From Collinsella sp. AF25-2LB (GTDB lineage Bacteria; Actinomycetota; Coriobacteriia; Coriobacteriales; Coriobacteriaceae): a DNA stretch of 64,000 nt. Of the stretch, positions 35,042 to 44,295 are shown piece after piece. Within the stretch, counting starts at the first letter, position 1, and each line of letters starts with the position of its first letter. The notes below the pieces were generated by a model that saw nothing but the letters and a program-made list of their open reading frames with translations, ran no database searches and was not told where the DNA came from. The stretch spans positions 42,083-106,082 of the forward strand of contig NZ_QRUF01000007.1 of the NCBI RefSeq assembly GCF_003458415.1, read 5' to 3'. The position numbers and the translations under genes were made by a program.

Positions 35042-36097
35042 TCATCCTCCGATTTGGGACATAAATCGTTGCGTGCCCTCAATTATCGCGTGTTCCTGCG
35101 GTTTGTGGGCCACGGCATCGCGCCAAATCGAAAGTACCTGCATATCATCACCACGGCGCAGCGCCTCACGCACCGAATACTCGGCATCGCTGAACAGGCA
35201 CGGACGCACGTTGCCATCGGCCGTCAGGCGCAGACGGTTGCAATTCGCGCAAAAATGGTTGGACATGGCGCTAATAAAGCCAACCGTTCCCGCCGCACCC
35301 GGAAAGTGCCAGTAGCGCGCAGGGCCCGCGCCGGCAGGAGCGTCGTTGATGTCGAGCGGCTCGAGCTCGCCCAGTCCCGTCGCTGCGGCCCCGGCATTGA
35401 TGCGCGCCCGCAGCTCGTCGCTCGGCACGGTATCGCTCGCGTCCCACAGCTCGGGATTGAGCGCAGGCGCATGCGGATCCACAGCGCAATGCGAGCTCGT
35501 GCGCTCGTCGCCGATGGGCATGTATTCGATAAAGCGCAGATGGATGGGGCGGTCGAGCGTGAGCCGCGCAAGGGCTCCCACATCCTGGTTGAGCCGGCGC
35601 ACCACAACGCAGTTGACCTTAACGGGCTCAAAGCCCCAAGCCAGCGCCGCGTCGATGCCAGCCATGGTCTGCTCGAGTCGGCCCAGGCGCGTGATCTTTC
35701 CAAAGAGCGTAGGGTCGAGCGTGTCGAGCGAGATGTTGACGCGGTTAAGCCCGGCGTCTTTGAGCTGCGGCGCCAGCTTGGGCAGCAGGGCGCCATTGGT
35801 GGTGAGCGAGATGTCCTCGATCTGCGGAATCGCGCGGATGTCACGAATGAGCGGAATAATACGGCGGCTGACCAGCGGCTCGCCGCCCGTCAGGCGCACG
35901 CGGCGAATGCCCTCCCCCGCCACCAAGCGCACAAAGCGGGCGATTTCCTCGGCGCTGAGCAGCTCGTCGTGTGCACGGGGCGCCACGCCATCGGCCGGCA
36001 TGCAGTAAATGCAGCGGAAATTGCACTTGTCGGTAACGGCAATGCGCAGGTAGTTGATATCGCGGCCAAAGCCGTCATGTTGCACGTGCCCGTCCAC
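35042..36097 (-). CDS. moaA: GTP 3',8-cyclase
   Basis: MoaA is a radical-SAM enzyme that starts molybdenum cofactor synthesis from GTP. The 351-residue product has the radical-SAM cluster motif CNFRCIYC (about residues 26-33) and the C-terminal cluster motif CANCNRLRL plus C in GNVRPC. The start is a GTG at 36097 with GGGGAGGG just upstream. It is the first gene of a two-gene operon with moaC-mobB. The protein ends slightly differently from the usual GG, as SQIGG, keeping the terminal diglycine that activates the enzyme. No molybdoenzyme lies in the window. Confidence 0.95.
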   Translation of the reverse strand: MDGHVQHDGFGRDINYLRIAVTDKCNFRCIYCMPADGVAPRAHDELLSAEEIARFVRLVAGEGIRRVRLTGGEPLVSRRIIPLIRDIRAIPQIEDISLTTNGALLPKLAPQLKDAGLNRVNISLDTLDPTLFGKITRLGRLEQTMAGIDAALAWGFEPVKVNCVVVRRLNQDVGALARLTLDRPIHLRFIEYMPIGDERTSSHCAVDPHAPALNPELWDASDTVPSDELRARINAGAAATGLGELEPLDINDAPAGAGPARYWHFPGAAGTVGFISAMSNHFCANCNRLRLTADGNVRPCLFSDAEYSVREALRRGDDMQVLSIWRDAVAHKPQEHAIIEGTQRFMSQIGG

Positions 36098-36230
36098 GCA
36101 ACCCTCCCCTCACGCGGCGTTTTATTCTTCGGAAAACATAATACCCCACGAGAGAATCATGCCGACACCCGTACGACAGGACAGGTCGCTTCGAGCAAGA
36201 CCGGCTTCCCAAGCCCATCCTCAGCATACA

Positions 36231-36295
36231 AACCATCACAACATTCGATGCTTTTCCCGTTTTTGGCGATAAACGTCGAATGTTGTGATGGTTTG
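36231..36295. repeat. Dispersed palindrome, family 2, copy 3
   Basis: AACCATCACAACATTCGA and TCGAATGTTGTGATGGTT are perfect 18-base arms around CTTTTCCCGTTTTTGGCG. It is nearly identical to the copy at 37473, on the other side of the neighbouring gene. Confidence 0.88.
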
Positions 36296-36332
36296 CGTGC
36301 CCGCAGCACCCCGCAGAAGGACCAAAACGCCC

Positions 36333-37370
36333 CTAAAGACCGCCGTCCCAGTGCCGAATCACGAATTCTCGCAGGTCGTTCTGACGTTTCTGGAACGCTT
36401 CGCTTCGGTCGCACTTGAGGCCCATGGCAAGCGCGATGGCGTTCATCGCCCGGTGCAATTGCAGCTGGTGGGCAAACTGAGTCCCGGTGAGGACGATCAT
36501 CCTAAAGCCCAGCGCGCTCAGCACGGTCATACGCTCCGCGTCCGACGCGCTGCGCTGTTTATCAAGATGGTCCGAGCCGTTGTATTCAATCCCCGTACCG
36601 CTCGCAGGCGCATATACGTCAATCTCGAAATACCCGGCCTTTGCGAGATACTTGAACTCGTTGGGAACATCGACCCGATGGTTGAGCTCGATCTTGGCGT
36701 ATCCCAGCCCTCCCTGGGAACGTTTTGCTACGACCATGATTGCGGTGGCCGTCTCCATGGGCGACCGCGCGCCATCGTGCACGCGCTTGAGCACGGCGGC
36801 CGCGCGTATAGCCCCCTGACGAGATCGGTTCTCGTTGCAATAAGCAATCAAGTCGGCAACGGTATACCTCTGCCCCATCTCGATATAATCGCCTGTCGAC
36901 AGATGATTCAAATGGTATCGGGCGCAGATTTCGTAGCCATATTCCAGCTGCTCGGGCTCGCTCATCCACGAACCCGCTTGGACAAAGCACATGGCCTCAT
37001 CAACCACTAGAAGGCCCTCTGCCACCTCGATAAGATGGCCTGGAGGTATCGGCGCCCCAAACACGTGGCACCTAAATCCAGCCGGCGTCGAACGCTCAAA
37101 ATCGAAGTTGACGAGCGTGTCGATATGATCGAGCTCTTCTCGTGGAATACCAAGCGAAACCAGATAGTCGGTAACGATCCCAGCTGCCGTTGAAGCCCTC
37201 AGACCCTTGGCATCGAGTCCCAATTTGGGCAGGCCCGCAGTCGGCTCCGCCTCGTTAGCAAGCGAGTCCTCATCGTATAGGCTGCTTGCTCGCGAGAGCG
37301 GCTCGGACGGACGCGCCACGTTGTGGTACAGCCAGGCAGTCTTATGGGACAGGACGATCGGCAGGTCCAT
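36333..37370 (-). CDS. Protein with a PD-(D/E)XK-like C-terminal domain
   Basis: A 345-residue protein with no secure family. The C-terminal third has FEIDVYAPASGTGIEYNG, then a basic stretch and a FRMIVLT strand, which fits the D-x(n)-E-x-x core of DUF559/Vsr-like PD-(D/E)XK nuclease folds. The N-terminal part is helical with no membrane segment. Genes of this shape are common, single and variable in gut actinobacteria, and a defence or mobile-element role is possible. The gene is bracketed by two nearly identical palindromes at 36231 and 37473, suggesting it moved as a unit. Confidence 0.55.
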   Translation of the reverse strand: MDLPIVLSHKTAWLYHNVARPSEPLSRASSLYDEDSLANEAEPTAGLPKLGLDAKGLRASTAAGIVTDYLVSLGIPREELDHIDTLVNFDFERSTPAGFRCHVFGAPIPPGHLIEVAEGLLVVDEAMCFVQAGSWMSEPEQLEYGYEICARYHLNHLSTGDYIEMGQRYTVADLIAYCNENRSRQGAIRAAAVLKRVHDGARSPMETATAIMVVAKRSQGGLGYAKIELNHRVDVPNEFKYLAKAGYFEIDVYAPASGTGIEYNGSDHLDKQRSASDAERMTVLSALGFRMIVLTGTQFAHQLQLHRAMNAIALAMGLKCDRSEAFQKRQNDLREFVIRHWDGGL

Positions 37371-37472
37371 GAGCCCTCCAATGGAGTCGGATAACCAACC
37401 TTATTCCCCGGCCCACGGGTCCGCACACCTTCGTGCGCAAGAAAGCGATTCCACCCGGTCGAGTGGCAGAAA

Positions 37473-37536
37473 AACCATCACAACATTCGATGCTTTTCCC
37501 GTTTTTGGCGAAAAGTGTCGAATGTTGTGATGGTTT
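37473..37536. repeat. Dispersed palindrome, family 2, copy 4
   Basis: AACCATCACAACATTCGA and TCGAATGTTGTGATGGTT are perfect 18-base arms. The left half is identical to copy 3 at 36231. It lies between the nuclease-like gene and the ABC exporter. Confidence 0.88.
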
Positions 37537-37585
37537 GAGTCGAGGTGAGGAGCACGGAGGGGTCAAAGCATCGTGCTCGAACGGG

Positions 37586-39484
37586 TTAATCCAACTCTTT
37601 TAAGCCATGCGCCAGCTGCCAGTACTCGCCGTGCTGGGCGAGCAGCTCTTCGTGCGTGCCGCGCTCGATGATGCGGCCGTGTTCGAGGACCATGATGGCG
37701 TCGGCGTCGCGGACGGTGGACAGGCGGTGCGCGATCATAAACGTGGTGCGACCGCGCATGATGCGGTCCATACCGCGCTCGATGAGCTTTTCGGTACGCG
37801 TGTCAATGGAGCTCGTGGCCTCGTCCAGGATGAGCACCGGCGGATCGGCAACGGCCACGCGCGCGATGGCGAGCAGCTGACGCTGGCCCTGCGACAGGTT
37901 GGCGCCATCGGCCGTGACCGGTGTGTCGTACCCTCTAGGCAGGCGGCGGATAAACGAGTCGGCGCAGGCGGCCTCGGCAGCGGCGCGCACTTCCTCGTCG
38001 GTCGCGTCGAGCTTGCCAAAGCGGATGTTCTGCGCAATGGTGCCGCTAAACAGGTGCGTGTCCTGCAGCACAATGCCGAGCGACCCGCGCAGGCTGGCCT
38101 TGGCAATGTGCTTGACGTCGATGCCGTCGTACGTGATCTCGCCGTCATCGACCTCGTAGAAGCGGTTGATGAGGTTGGTAATGGTCGTCTTGCCGGCGCC
38201 CGTGGAGCCCACAAACGCAATCTTTTGCCCCGGCTTGGCAAACAGGTTGAGGTCCGTGAGCACGCGGGCGCCCGGCACGTAGGAAAAGTCCACGGCATGG
38301 AAGCGCACGTCGCCGGCAAGCGGGACCAAGCCGCACGTGAGCTCGGTGCCGTCGGCGGCCACCGCGCGGCCCGACTCATCAACGGCTGCCACGTCATGCA
38401 GGTGCCCGTAGACGCCCACGCCCTGGCCCTCGGGAATTTTCCACGCCCATGCGGCATCGCCCGTCTGCACCAGCTCCACGCAGCCCTCGTCCACCTCGGG
38501 CTCAAGGTCCATAGCCGCAAACAGGCGCTCGGCACCGGCCAACGCGTTGAGCAAGAAGTTGCCGAGCTGCGTAAACTGGTTGATGGGCATGGCGGCCTGG
38601 CGCACAAAGACCAGGTAGCTTGCAAGCGCGCCCACGTCGGAGAGTCCCTTGATGCAGAGCATGCCGCCCGCCACGGCGACGATGGCATAATTGACGTAGC
38701 CAATCACGACGGTCATGGGCACCATGGAGTTGGCATAGCTCACGGCGGCGGTGCCGGTGCGGCGAAGCTCGTCGTTGCGGCAGGTGAAGCCGGCAACATT
38801 CGCCGCCTCGCGGTTAAAGACCTTGATGACCTTTTGGCCCGAGACCATCTCTTCGATATATCCGTCCAGGTCGCCAAGCGATGCCTGCTGGGCGGCAAAG
38901 AAGCGCTTAGAGCGCGCGCCCGAGTAGCGCGCATACAGCACAATGGCCGCATCGCACACGAGTGTGATAATCGTGAGCTGCCAGTTAAGGATGATGAGCA
39001 TGGCCGTGGTGCCCACAACCTGAATGGCGGCCTGAATCACGTTGGCAAAGCTGTTGTTAAGCGCCTCGGAGACGGTGTCGACGTCGTTGGTGAAAAAGCT
39101 CATGATGTCGCCCGAGCGCGTGCTGTCAAAATAACTGAGCGGCAGCGTCTGGATGTGCGCGAACAGGTCGCGGCGAATATCGGACACCACGTGTTGGGCC
39201 GCGCGCACCATAATCTGCGAGTAGCCCAGGGCCGAGAGCACGCCCGCAGCGTAGATGATCGCCGTCAGGATGACCTGCTTGGCAAGCAGTTCCTCCCCGC
39301 CCGTGGCCAAACCGTTAACGATGGGGCGCACCATGTAGGTGCCGGCGAGGCTCGCGATGGCGGCAACGGAGGCGAGCACGCCCACCGCGAGCAACGAGAA
39401 CTTGGCATGCCCCATGTAGGAGAGCAAGCGACGCACAGTGCGCTTGAGGTCGGCCGGGCGTGCTTGGGCTGCGGTCTTAGGCAT
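37586..39484 (-). CDS. ABC exporter half-transporter, active-site subunit
   Basis: A 632-residue fusion of six membrane helices and an ATPase domain. Walker A is GSTGAGKTT, the signature is LSQGQRQL, Walker B is ILDEATSS with an intact glutamate, and the H-loop is IAHRLST, so this subunit keeps a canonical catalytic site. A long insertion of about 70 residues precedes the ATPase domain. The start at 39484 overlaps the upstream partner gene by eight bases; the longer frame is a shadow of that gene. The pair resembles heterodimeric multidrug exporters such as LmrCD and BmrCD. Confidence 0.92.
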   Translation of the reverse strand: MPKTAAQARPADLKRTVRRLLSYMGHAKFSLLAVGVLASVAAIASLAGTYMVRPIVNGLATGGEELLAKQVILTAIIYAAGVLSALGYSQIMVRAAQHVVSDIRRDLFAHIQTLPLSYFDSTRSGDIMSFFTNDVDTVSEALNNSFANVIQAAIQVVGTTAMLIILNWQLTIITLVCDAAIVLYARYSGARSKRFFAAQQASLGDLDGYIEEMVSGQKVIKVFNREAANVAGFTCRNDELRRTGTAAVSYANSMVPMTVVIGYVNYAIVAVAGGMLCIKGLSDVGALASYLVFVRQAAMPINQFTQLGNFLLNALAGAERLFAAMDLEPEVDEGCVELVQTGDAAWAWKIPEGQGVGVYGHLHDVAAVDESGRAVAADGTELTCGLVPLAGDVRFHAVDFSYVPGARVLTDLNLFAKPGQKIAFVGSTGAGKTTITNLINRFYEVDDGEITYDGIDVKHIAKASLRGSLGIVLQDTHLFSGTIAQNIRFGKLDATDEEVRAAAEAACADSFIRRLPRGYDTPVTADGANLSQGQRQLLAIARVAVADPPVLILDEATSSIDTRTEKLIERGMDRIMRGRTTFMIAHRLSTVRDADAIMVLEHGRIIERGTHEELLAQHGEYWQLAHGLKELD

Positions 39485-41306
39485 GGCGCTCACCCCCTTC
39501 CAAGGGCGATCCGCATGCGACGGAGGAAAATGGATCATTCGCGCAACCATCGTCGCTGCCGTCGCCGGCGTCCGCGTTCCTCGCAAACTCCATCTGCGAG
39601 GCGTAAATCTCCTGGTATATGTTGTCGCCCGCCAGCAGTTCCTCGTGCGTGCCCACGCCGTGGACACGACCGTCGTCCAGCACCACAATGCGATCGGCAT
39701 CCATGACGCTCGCGATGCGCTGGGCGATGATGAGCACGGTCGCATCGGGAATCCGAGCGATGTGCTCGCGAATCTTAGCGTCGGTCGCCATATCGACCGC
39801 GCTGGTGGAGTCATCAAAAATGAGCACGCGCGGATGCTTGAGCAGCGTGCGCGCGATGCACAGGCGTTGCTTCTGGCCACCCGAGACACCGGCGCCGCCT
39901 TGGCCCAACTCGCCGTCCAGCCCGCCGATGCGATCAAGGAACTCGTCCACGCACGCCGCGCGGCAAGCCGCGAGGAGCTCATCGTCCGACGCCTGCGGAT
40001 TGCCCCACTGCAGGTTCTCGCGCACGGTACCCGTAAACAGCACATTCTTTTGCAGCACAATGCCCACAGCGTCGCGCAAGGCGGCGAGGTCGTAGTCGCG
40101 CACGTCGCGTCCGCCCACAAGCACGGCGCCTTCGGTGGCGTCGTACAGGCGCGCAATCAGCTGCACAAGCGAGCTCTTGCCCGAGCCCGTGCCGCCGAGG
40201 ATGCCCACCGTCGAGCCGCTCTCGATGCGAAGGTCGATATGCTGGAGCACATCCTCGGCTGCATCCGCGCGGTATTTAAAGGAAACGTCGCGAAACTCGA
40301 TACTGCCGTCCGCTGGCGCCGCAATCGCGAGGTCTCCCGCGGGGTTGGCGATAAAGGGTTCCTCATCGAGCACCTCGGCGATACGGCCCACACTCGTAAG
40401 AGCGCGCGTGAGCAGCAAAAACACGTTGGAAATCATCATGAGCGAATTCATGATCAGCAGCACGTAGCTCATAAAGCCCGTGAGCGAGCCCACGCCCAGC
40501 TTGCCGGCGAGAATCATGCGGCCGCCAATCCACAGGATAGAGAGCGCAGCCACGTACATCGACAGCTGAAACACCGGCAGGTTGAGCACCGCGCTGCCAA
40601 AGGTCTTTGTCGCAGTGCCGGCGAGCTCGGTATTGACGGTGTCGAACTTGGCCTCCTCGTGCTCGGCACGCACATACGCCTTGACGGCACGCACGGCGGT
40701 GAGGTCTTCCTGTACCACGCCGTTGAGGTGGTCCATCGAGGTCTGGAGTTGGCGGTAGAGCGGACTGACGCGATAGGTGATGGCGCCCAGTACGATTGCC
40801 AGCACGGGCAAGATGATCGCAAAGACGGTGGCGAGCGGGCGCGACAGCATCAGCGCGTAGATAAGGCCGACGATAAGCGTCACCGGGCCGCGCACCATAG
40901 GGCGAAAGCCGTTGCCCACAGCATTTTGGATAACGGTGATGTCCGTGGTCATGCGGGTGACGAGCGAGCTGGCGTCGTAGTTGTCCAGGTTACCAAAAGC
41001 GAGCGTCTGAATCTTTTTGTACTCGGCCTCGCGCAGGTTAGCGCCTAGGCCCGAGGCAACGCGGGCGGACGTGCAGGCATAACCCAAGCCCAGTACCAGC
41101 GAAAGCGCAGCGCACACCAGCATGTACGCGCCCTGCAGCAGCATGTAGTTGATATCACCCGCAGGCACGCCCACATCGATGATGTTGGCCATGATGACCG
41201 GGATAAACAGCTCGAGCACCGTCTCGACCGACACAAAGAACACGCCGAGGATGGCATCGCGACGGTATGCCCCTAGATAGGAAAACAGTATTTTGAGATT
41301 GCGCAC
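39477..41306 (-). CDS. ABC exporter half-transporter, degenerate-site subunit
   Basis: A 609-residue membrane-ATPase fusion, the first gene of the exporter pair. Walker A is GGTGSGKSS and the signature is VSGGQKQRL. However, Walker B ends in FDDSTSA, with aspartate in place of the catalytic glutamate, and the H-loop reads IIAQRIAS, with glutamine for histidine. These are the hallmarks of the degenerate half of heterodimeric exporters, so the partner should do most ATP hydrolysis. A divergent regulatory region with repeated GAATAATGGTG boxes lies upstream. Confidence 0.92.
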   Translation of the reverse strand: MRNLKILFSYLGAYRRDAILGVFFVSVETVLELFIPVIMANIIDVGVPAGDINYMLLQGAYMLVCAALSLVLGLGYACTSARVASGLGANLREAEYKKIQTLAFGNLDNYDASSLVTRMTTDITVIQNAVGNGFRPMVRGPVTLIVGLIYALMLSRPLATVFAIILPVLAIVLGAITYRVSPLYRQLQTSMDHLNGVVQEDLTAVRAVKAYVRAEHEEAKFDTVNTELAGTATKTFGSAVLNLPVFQLSMYVAALSILWIGGRMILAGKLGVGSLTGFMSYVLLIMNSLMMISNVFLLLTRALTSVGRIAEVLDEEPFIANPAGDLAIAAPADGSIEFRDVSFKYRADAAEDVLQHIDLRIESGSTVGILGGTGSGKSSLVQLIARLYDATEGAVLVGGRDVRDYDLAALRDAVGIVLQKNVLFTGTVRENLQWGNPQASDDELLAACRAACVDEFLDRIGGLDGELGQGGAGVSGGQKQRLCIARTLLKHPRVLIFDDSTSAVDMATDAKIREHIARIPDATVLIIAQRIASVMDADRIVVLDDGRVHGVGTHEELLAGDNIYQEIYASQMEFARNADAGDGSDDGCANDPFSSVACGSPLEGGERHA

Positions 41307-41359
41307 GCAGGTTCAACCCCCATCAAACGTTGTTCGCAAACGCACGTATTATTGCGCGC

Positions 41360-41529
41360 CGAATAATGGTGTCAAGTATTCCGAAATCGTTTTCTGCAAG
41401 GTTAGCGCCGGCGGCGAGTTCTCGTGATGTGTGTCCATATTCACTCGGAATAATGGTGCGCGAGACTTTTTCGCTCCGGCGTCAACACAAACCTTGACTC
41501 TACAATCGTTGTAGGGTTTTCACTACACT
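41360..41529. promoter_or_regulatory. Divergent promoter region of the ABC and MATE exporters
   Basis: The 11-mer GAATAATGGTG occurs at 41361 and 41448. Near each, GAAT/ATTC half-sites form inverted pairs, as expected for a TetR- or MarR-like operator. On the plus strand TTGACT (41494-41499) is followed by the perfect palindrome CTACAATCGTTGTAG (41500-41514) and then TTCACT about 19 bases from the -35 box. That long spacing with a central dyad is typical of MerR-type promoters. No regulator gene is adjacent. Confidence 0.55.
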
Positions 41530-41564
41530 GGTACGTAAACAAACCCAGCCAGAAAGCCCCGCCC

Positions 41565-42911
41565 ATGGAACACGACCTCACACGCGGCAATGTCCTTAAG
41601 ACCATCGCGGTCTATGCCCTGCCCTATATGCTCTCGTACTTTTTGCAGATGCTCTACGGCATGGCCGACCTGTACATGATGGGGCAGTTTAGCGGCGCCG
41701 CCGGTATCACCGCCGTGGGCAATGGCGCGCAGACGCTCTATATCATTACCGTGACGCTCGTGGGCCTGGCCATGGGAACGACGGTGATCGTCGGCCACGC
41801 CGTGGGCTCGCGCCGCTTCGACCGCGCCGAGACCGCCATCGGCAATACCATCACGCTCTTTATGGGCGTCTCGGTGGTGCTGGCCGCTGTCCTGCTTGCA
41901 TTGTGTCCGCAGATTGTGGCACTCATTGGCACGCCGGCCGAGGCGGTCGAAGGAACCGCCGCCTACCTGCGCATCTGCTTTGTCGGCATTCCGTTTATCG
42001 CCGCATACAACATCCTCTCGGCCATCTTTCGCGGGCTGGGCGATTCGCGCTCGCCCATGTACGTGATCGGCGTGGCATGCATCATCAACATCGCGCTCGA
42101 CTTTCTATTTATCGGCCACATGGGACTCGGCCCCGTGGGTGCGGCGCTCGGCACGGTAACCGCCCAGACGGCAAGCGTTGCCCTCGCGCTCGTGTGGCTC
42201 AAGAGCCGTCGCACGAACATCCACGTTAAGCGTAGCGACCTGCGCCCCCAGCCCGAGGTGCTCGGCAGCATTCTTAAGATCGGCGTGCCCGTGGCCGTGC
42301 AGGACGGCTGCATCCAGGTGGCGTTTATGTTCATCACCGTCATTGCCAACCACCGAGGGCTCGTCGACGCTGCCGCCGTGGGCCTGGTCGAAAAGATGAT
42401 CAGCTTTTTGTTCATTGTGCCGAGTTCCATGGGCGCTACCGTCAGTGCACTCACGGCGCAAAACGCCGGCGCGGGCAAGGGCGACCGTGCACGTCAGGTG
42501 CTCAAAGACGCCATGACGATCTCGGTGGTGTACGGCTGTCTGATCACGGTGCTGATGTGGCTAGTGGCGCCGGCGTTTATCGGCTTTTTTGCCAAGGACG
42601 CCGCGGTAGTCGCGGCCGGCACCGGCTATATGCGCAGCTATATTTTCGACGCGATTTTTGCCGGCATCCACATTTGCTTTAGCGGCTTTTTCGCTGCGTA
42701 TGGCAAGAGCTACATCGGCTTTGCGCACAACGTACTAGCCGTGGCGCTCATTCGCGTGCCGGGCGCGTGGCTGCTGTCGAACGCCTATTCCGACACGCTG
42801 TTTCCCATGGGCATCGCCTCGCCGTGCGGATCGATTTTGTCGGCGGTCATCTGTGTTGTCGCGTTTACCGTGCTCAACCGGCGCGGGGCTTTTGACAAGT
42901 TGGCAGCGTAG
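41565..42911 (+). CDS. MATE family efflux transporter
   Basis: A 448-residue carrier with twelve hydrophobic segments arranged as two similar halves. The first helix has LPYMLSYFLQMLYGMADLYM and the segment GLAMGTTVIVGHAVGSRR is typical of MATE helices 2-3; the second half repeats VPSSMGATVSALTAQNAGAG. MATE proteins export cationic drugs and metabolites in exchange for sodium or protons. It is divergent from the ABC exporter, and a MerR-like promoter precedes it, which suggests drug-induced expression. A degenerate gene end abuts the stop codon. Confidence 0.9.
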   Translation: MEHDLTRGNVLKTIAVYALPYMLSYFLQMLYGMADLYMMGQFSGAAGITAVGNGAQTLYIITVTLVGLAMGTTVIVGHAVGSRRFDRAETAIGNTITLFMGVSVVLAAVLLALCPQIVALIGTPAEAVEGTAAYLRICFVGIPFIAAYNILSAIFRGLGDSRSPMYVIGVACIINIALDFLFIGHMGLGPVGAALGTVTAQTASVALALVWLKSRRTNIHVKRSDLRPQPEVLGSILKIGVPVAVQDGCIQVAFMFITVIANHRGLVDAAAVGLVEKMISFLFIVPSSMGATVSALTAQNAGAGKGDRARQVLKDAMTISVVYGCLITVLMWLVAPAFIGFFAKDAAVVAAGTGYMRSYIFDAIFAGIHICFSGFFAAYGKSYIGFAHNVLAVALIRVPGAWLLSNAYSDTLFPMGIASPCGSILSAVICVVAFTVLNRRGAFDKLAA

Positions 42912-42922
42912 CGGGGCAACGT

Positions 42923-43009
42923 GAGATTGCCCTGATCGACGACATCATCAGCGACGATCCCACAACCTACGTGACGCAGATCACGGTGCCGGTTGCCCCG
43001 TCCAAATAA
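42923..43009 (+). pseudogene. C-terminal relic of a binding-protein-like gene, left copy
   Basis: Immediately after the MATE stop, an open stretch reads EIALIDDIISDDPTTYVTQI and ends TVPVAPSK before TAA. It has no start. The end resembles the C-terminus of a sugar-binding or LacI-type protein, but this is a weak inference. About 48 bases of it recur with roughly 80 percent identity at 44296-44343, on the other side of the toxin-antitoxin genes. Confidence 0.55.
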
Positions 43010-43051
43010 GAACTGCCCAGAAAACGTTCGGCTGAAAGCAGAATCTTGACG

Positions 43052-43243
43052 TTATAGGCCATATTTTGCCTCAAGGTCATCGAGAGCCTCAAAGGCATCA
43101 CGCGCCATGCCAGCAGTACGCTCCCGCTCGGCCACAGCTATACGAGCCATCAGACGAGCCTTAGCCTGTTCCTGAACCATGAAGTCATAGTCTTCAGATC
43201 GAAGTACAACAAATTTGCTATAGCCGTTTTTTGTAACAGTCAC
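43052..43243 (-). pseudogene. Truncated Phd/YefM-like antitoxin
   Basis: About 63 residues can be read from a GTG at 43243, starting TVTKNGYSKFVVLRSEDYD, the second half of a Phd/YefM antitoxin (the VTKNG strand and the following helix). The DNA-binding N-terminus is missing and is replaced by a short GGGGATTGTCCCC hairpin sequence. It lies 60 bases after the PIN toxin stop on the same strand. It may be inactive, or a co-opted neutralising fragment. Confidence 0.6.
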
Positions 43244-43304
43244 TGGACCAGGAGCCTCCCAACAAGCTCGCCAAACGCCGGGGACAATCCCCGATATGGC
43301 GGTT

Positions 43305-43727
43305 TTACTCCTCCGGAATCGGAAACGCACGGATGAACTCTGCAGGCGAGAAGGTCTTGATGGTCGAGCGCACAAAAGCGGCGCGGTCACGCGTGATGAT
43401 AAAGTCCACGCCGGCACGCTCGGCCATCGCACGGATACAGCCGTCCTCAAAGTCCGGCTCATCGGAATAGGCGGAGGTAAAACAAGCTTCTTGGTCGAGA
43501 GGCTCTACCGAGTAGCTCTTAAGACAGTCGCGCACTACCTCGCGGGCGCGCGCCTCGTCTGTCTGTTTAGTGAGAATGTAGTACGCGTCCTTGAGAGAGC
43601 AGGCCGAAACAACACCCTCGATAAGTCCCACGTCAACGAGCCCCTTGATCGTTTGCGCCGCTGCGTGCTCCAGCCGGCCCGGAAGCACGCAATCGAGCAG
43701 AAAGTTGGTATCAAGAAATGCCCTCAT
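43305..43727 (-). CDS. PIN-domain (VapC-like) toxin
   Basis: A 140-residue PIN ribonuclease. The first acidic residue is in MRAFLDTNFLLDCVLPG, further acidic residues lie in SDEPDFEDGCIRAMAE, and the last in FIITRDRAAF, the complete metal-binding set. It overlaps the Phd-type antitoxin upstream by four bases. The target is probably tRNA or rRNA, as for VapC. The cassette is flanked by related gene-end relics. Confidence 0.85.
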   Translation of the reverse strand: MRAFLDTNFLLDCVLPGRLEHAAAQTIKGLVDVGLIEGVVSACSLKDAYYILTKQTDEARAREVVRDCLKSYSVEPLDQEACFTSAYSDEPDFEDGCIRAMAERAGVDFIITRDRAAFVRSTIKTFSPAEFIRAFPIPEE

Positions 43728-44116
43728 AGGTAGCGCTCCCTCGCGACGCGCTTTTCATCTTCAACCGTCATCGTATCGAGCGGCGTTCCCTTTGGCATGT
43801 TAGCCACGATATCGAGATACTCCTGGTAGTCCTCATTCTCCGCGAGCATCTCACGGATCTCCTTCCAGGTGATCTTGGGATGCCACATCGTACCCACGTC
43901 GCGCTTGGGCTTGTCCGTGCCGCACGCCGGCTTTGCGCCCCCACGCTCCTGAGCAGCGTCATATTCCACCGCAACGGGGCTTTCATAGTCGAGCGGCACG
44001 ATCTTGAACAACGGCTTGCTCCGCTTGAAGACCACAACCTCCTCGCCATCATTGGCAACCCTTTCGGCCACCTGCGTAAGGTTTTGGCGCAGTTCCGAAA
44101 ACGCGACGGTAACCAT
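43724..44116 (-). CDS. Phd/YefM-type antitoxin
   Basis: A 130-residue antitoxin. The start at 44116 gives MVTVAFSELRQNLTQVAERV, the Phd N-terminal DNA-binding fold, then EEVVVFKRSKPLFKIVPLD. GAGGAG precedes the ATG. The long C-terminal part (residues 60-130) should contact the PIN toxin encoded next. A palindrome in the promoter suggests autoregulation. It is longer than typical Phd proteins, with an acidic C-terminal region. Confidence 0.82.
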   Translation of the reverse strand: MVTVAFSELRQNLTQVAERVANDGEEVVVFKRSKPLFKIVPLDYESPVAVEYDAAQERGGAKPACGTDKPKRDVGTMWHPKITWKEIREMLAENEDYQEYLDIVANMPKGTPLDTMTVEDEKRVARERYL

Positions 44117-44151
44117 AACTGCTCCTCTCAACATATATCTTTACTGCTAAG

Positions 44152-44183
44152 TATACACGTTAATGTTAATGTTAAAGTGTATA
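44152..44183 (-). promoter_or_regulatory. Operator of the Phd-PIN module
   Basis: TATACAC at 44152-44158 and GTGTATA at 44177-44183 are inverted, with TTAATG direct repeats between them. It lies 35-70 bases upstream of the antitoxin start in an AT-rich stretch. Confidence 0.65.
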
Positions 44184-44295
44184 AAACTCATCACGATGGG
44201 GCAGCCCTGTTGTGGGACCTCACTGCGGGGCCCCTTTGCTTTGTATGAATCTTCTATCGCTCCGGAACGACACCGCTCCGCAGGGTCACCCTCAG

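Noticed and set aside
39485..40156. Extended N-terminus of the second ABC exporter gene
   Set aside because: This part of the frame overlaps the upstream partner gene in another frame. The real start is the ATG at 39484 with a ribosome-binding site and an eight-base overlap.
43052..43462. A full-length 136-residue antitoxin gene
   Set aside because: The first half of that frame is antisense-like Arg/Ser/Pro-rich sequence overlapping the PIN toxin gene; only the last 63 residues match the Phd family.
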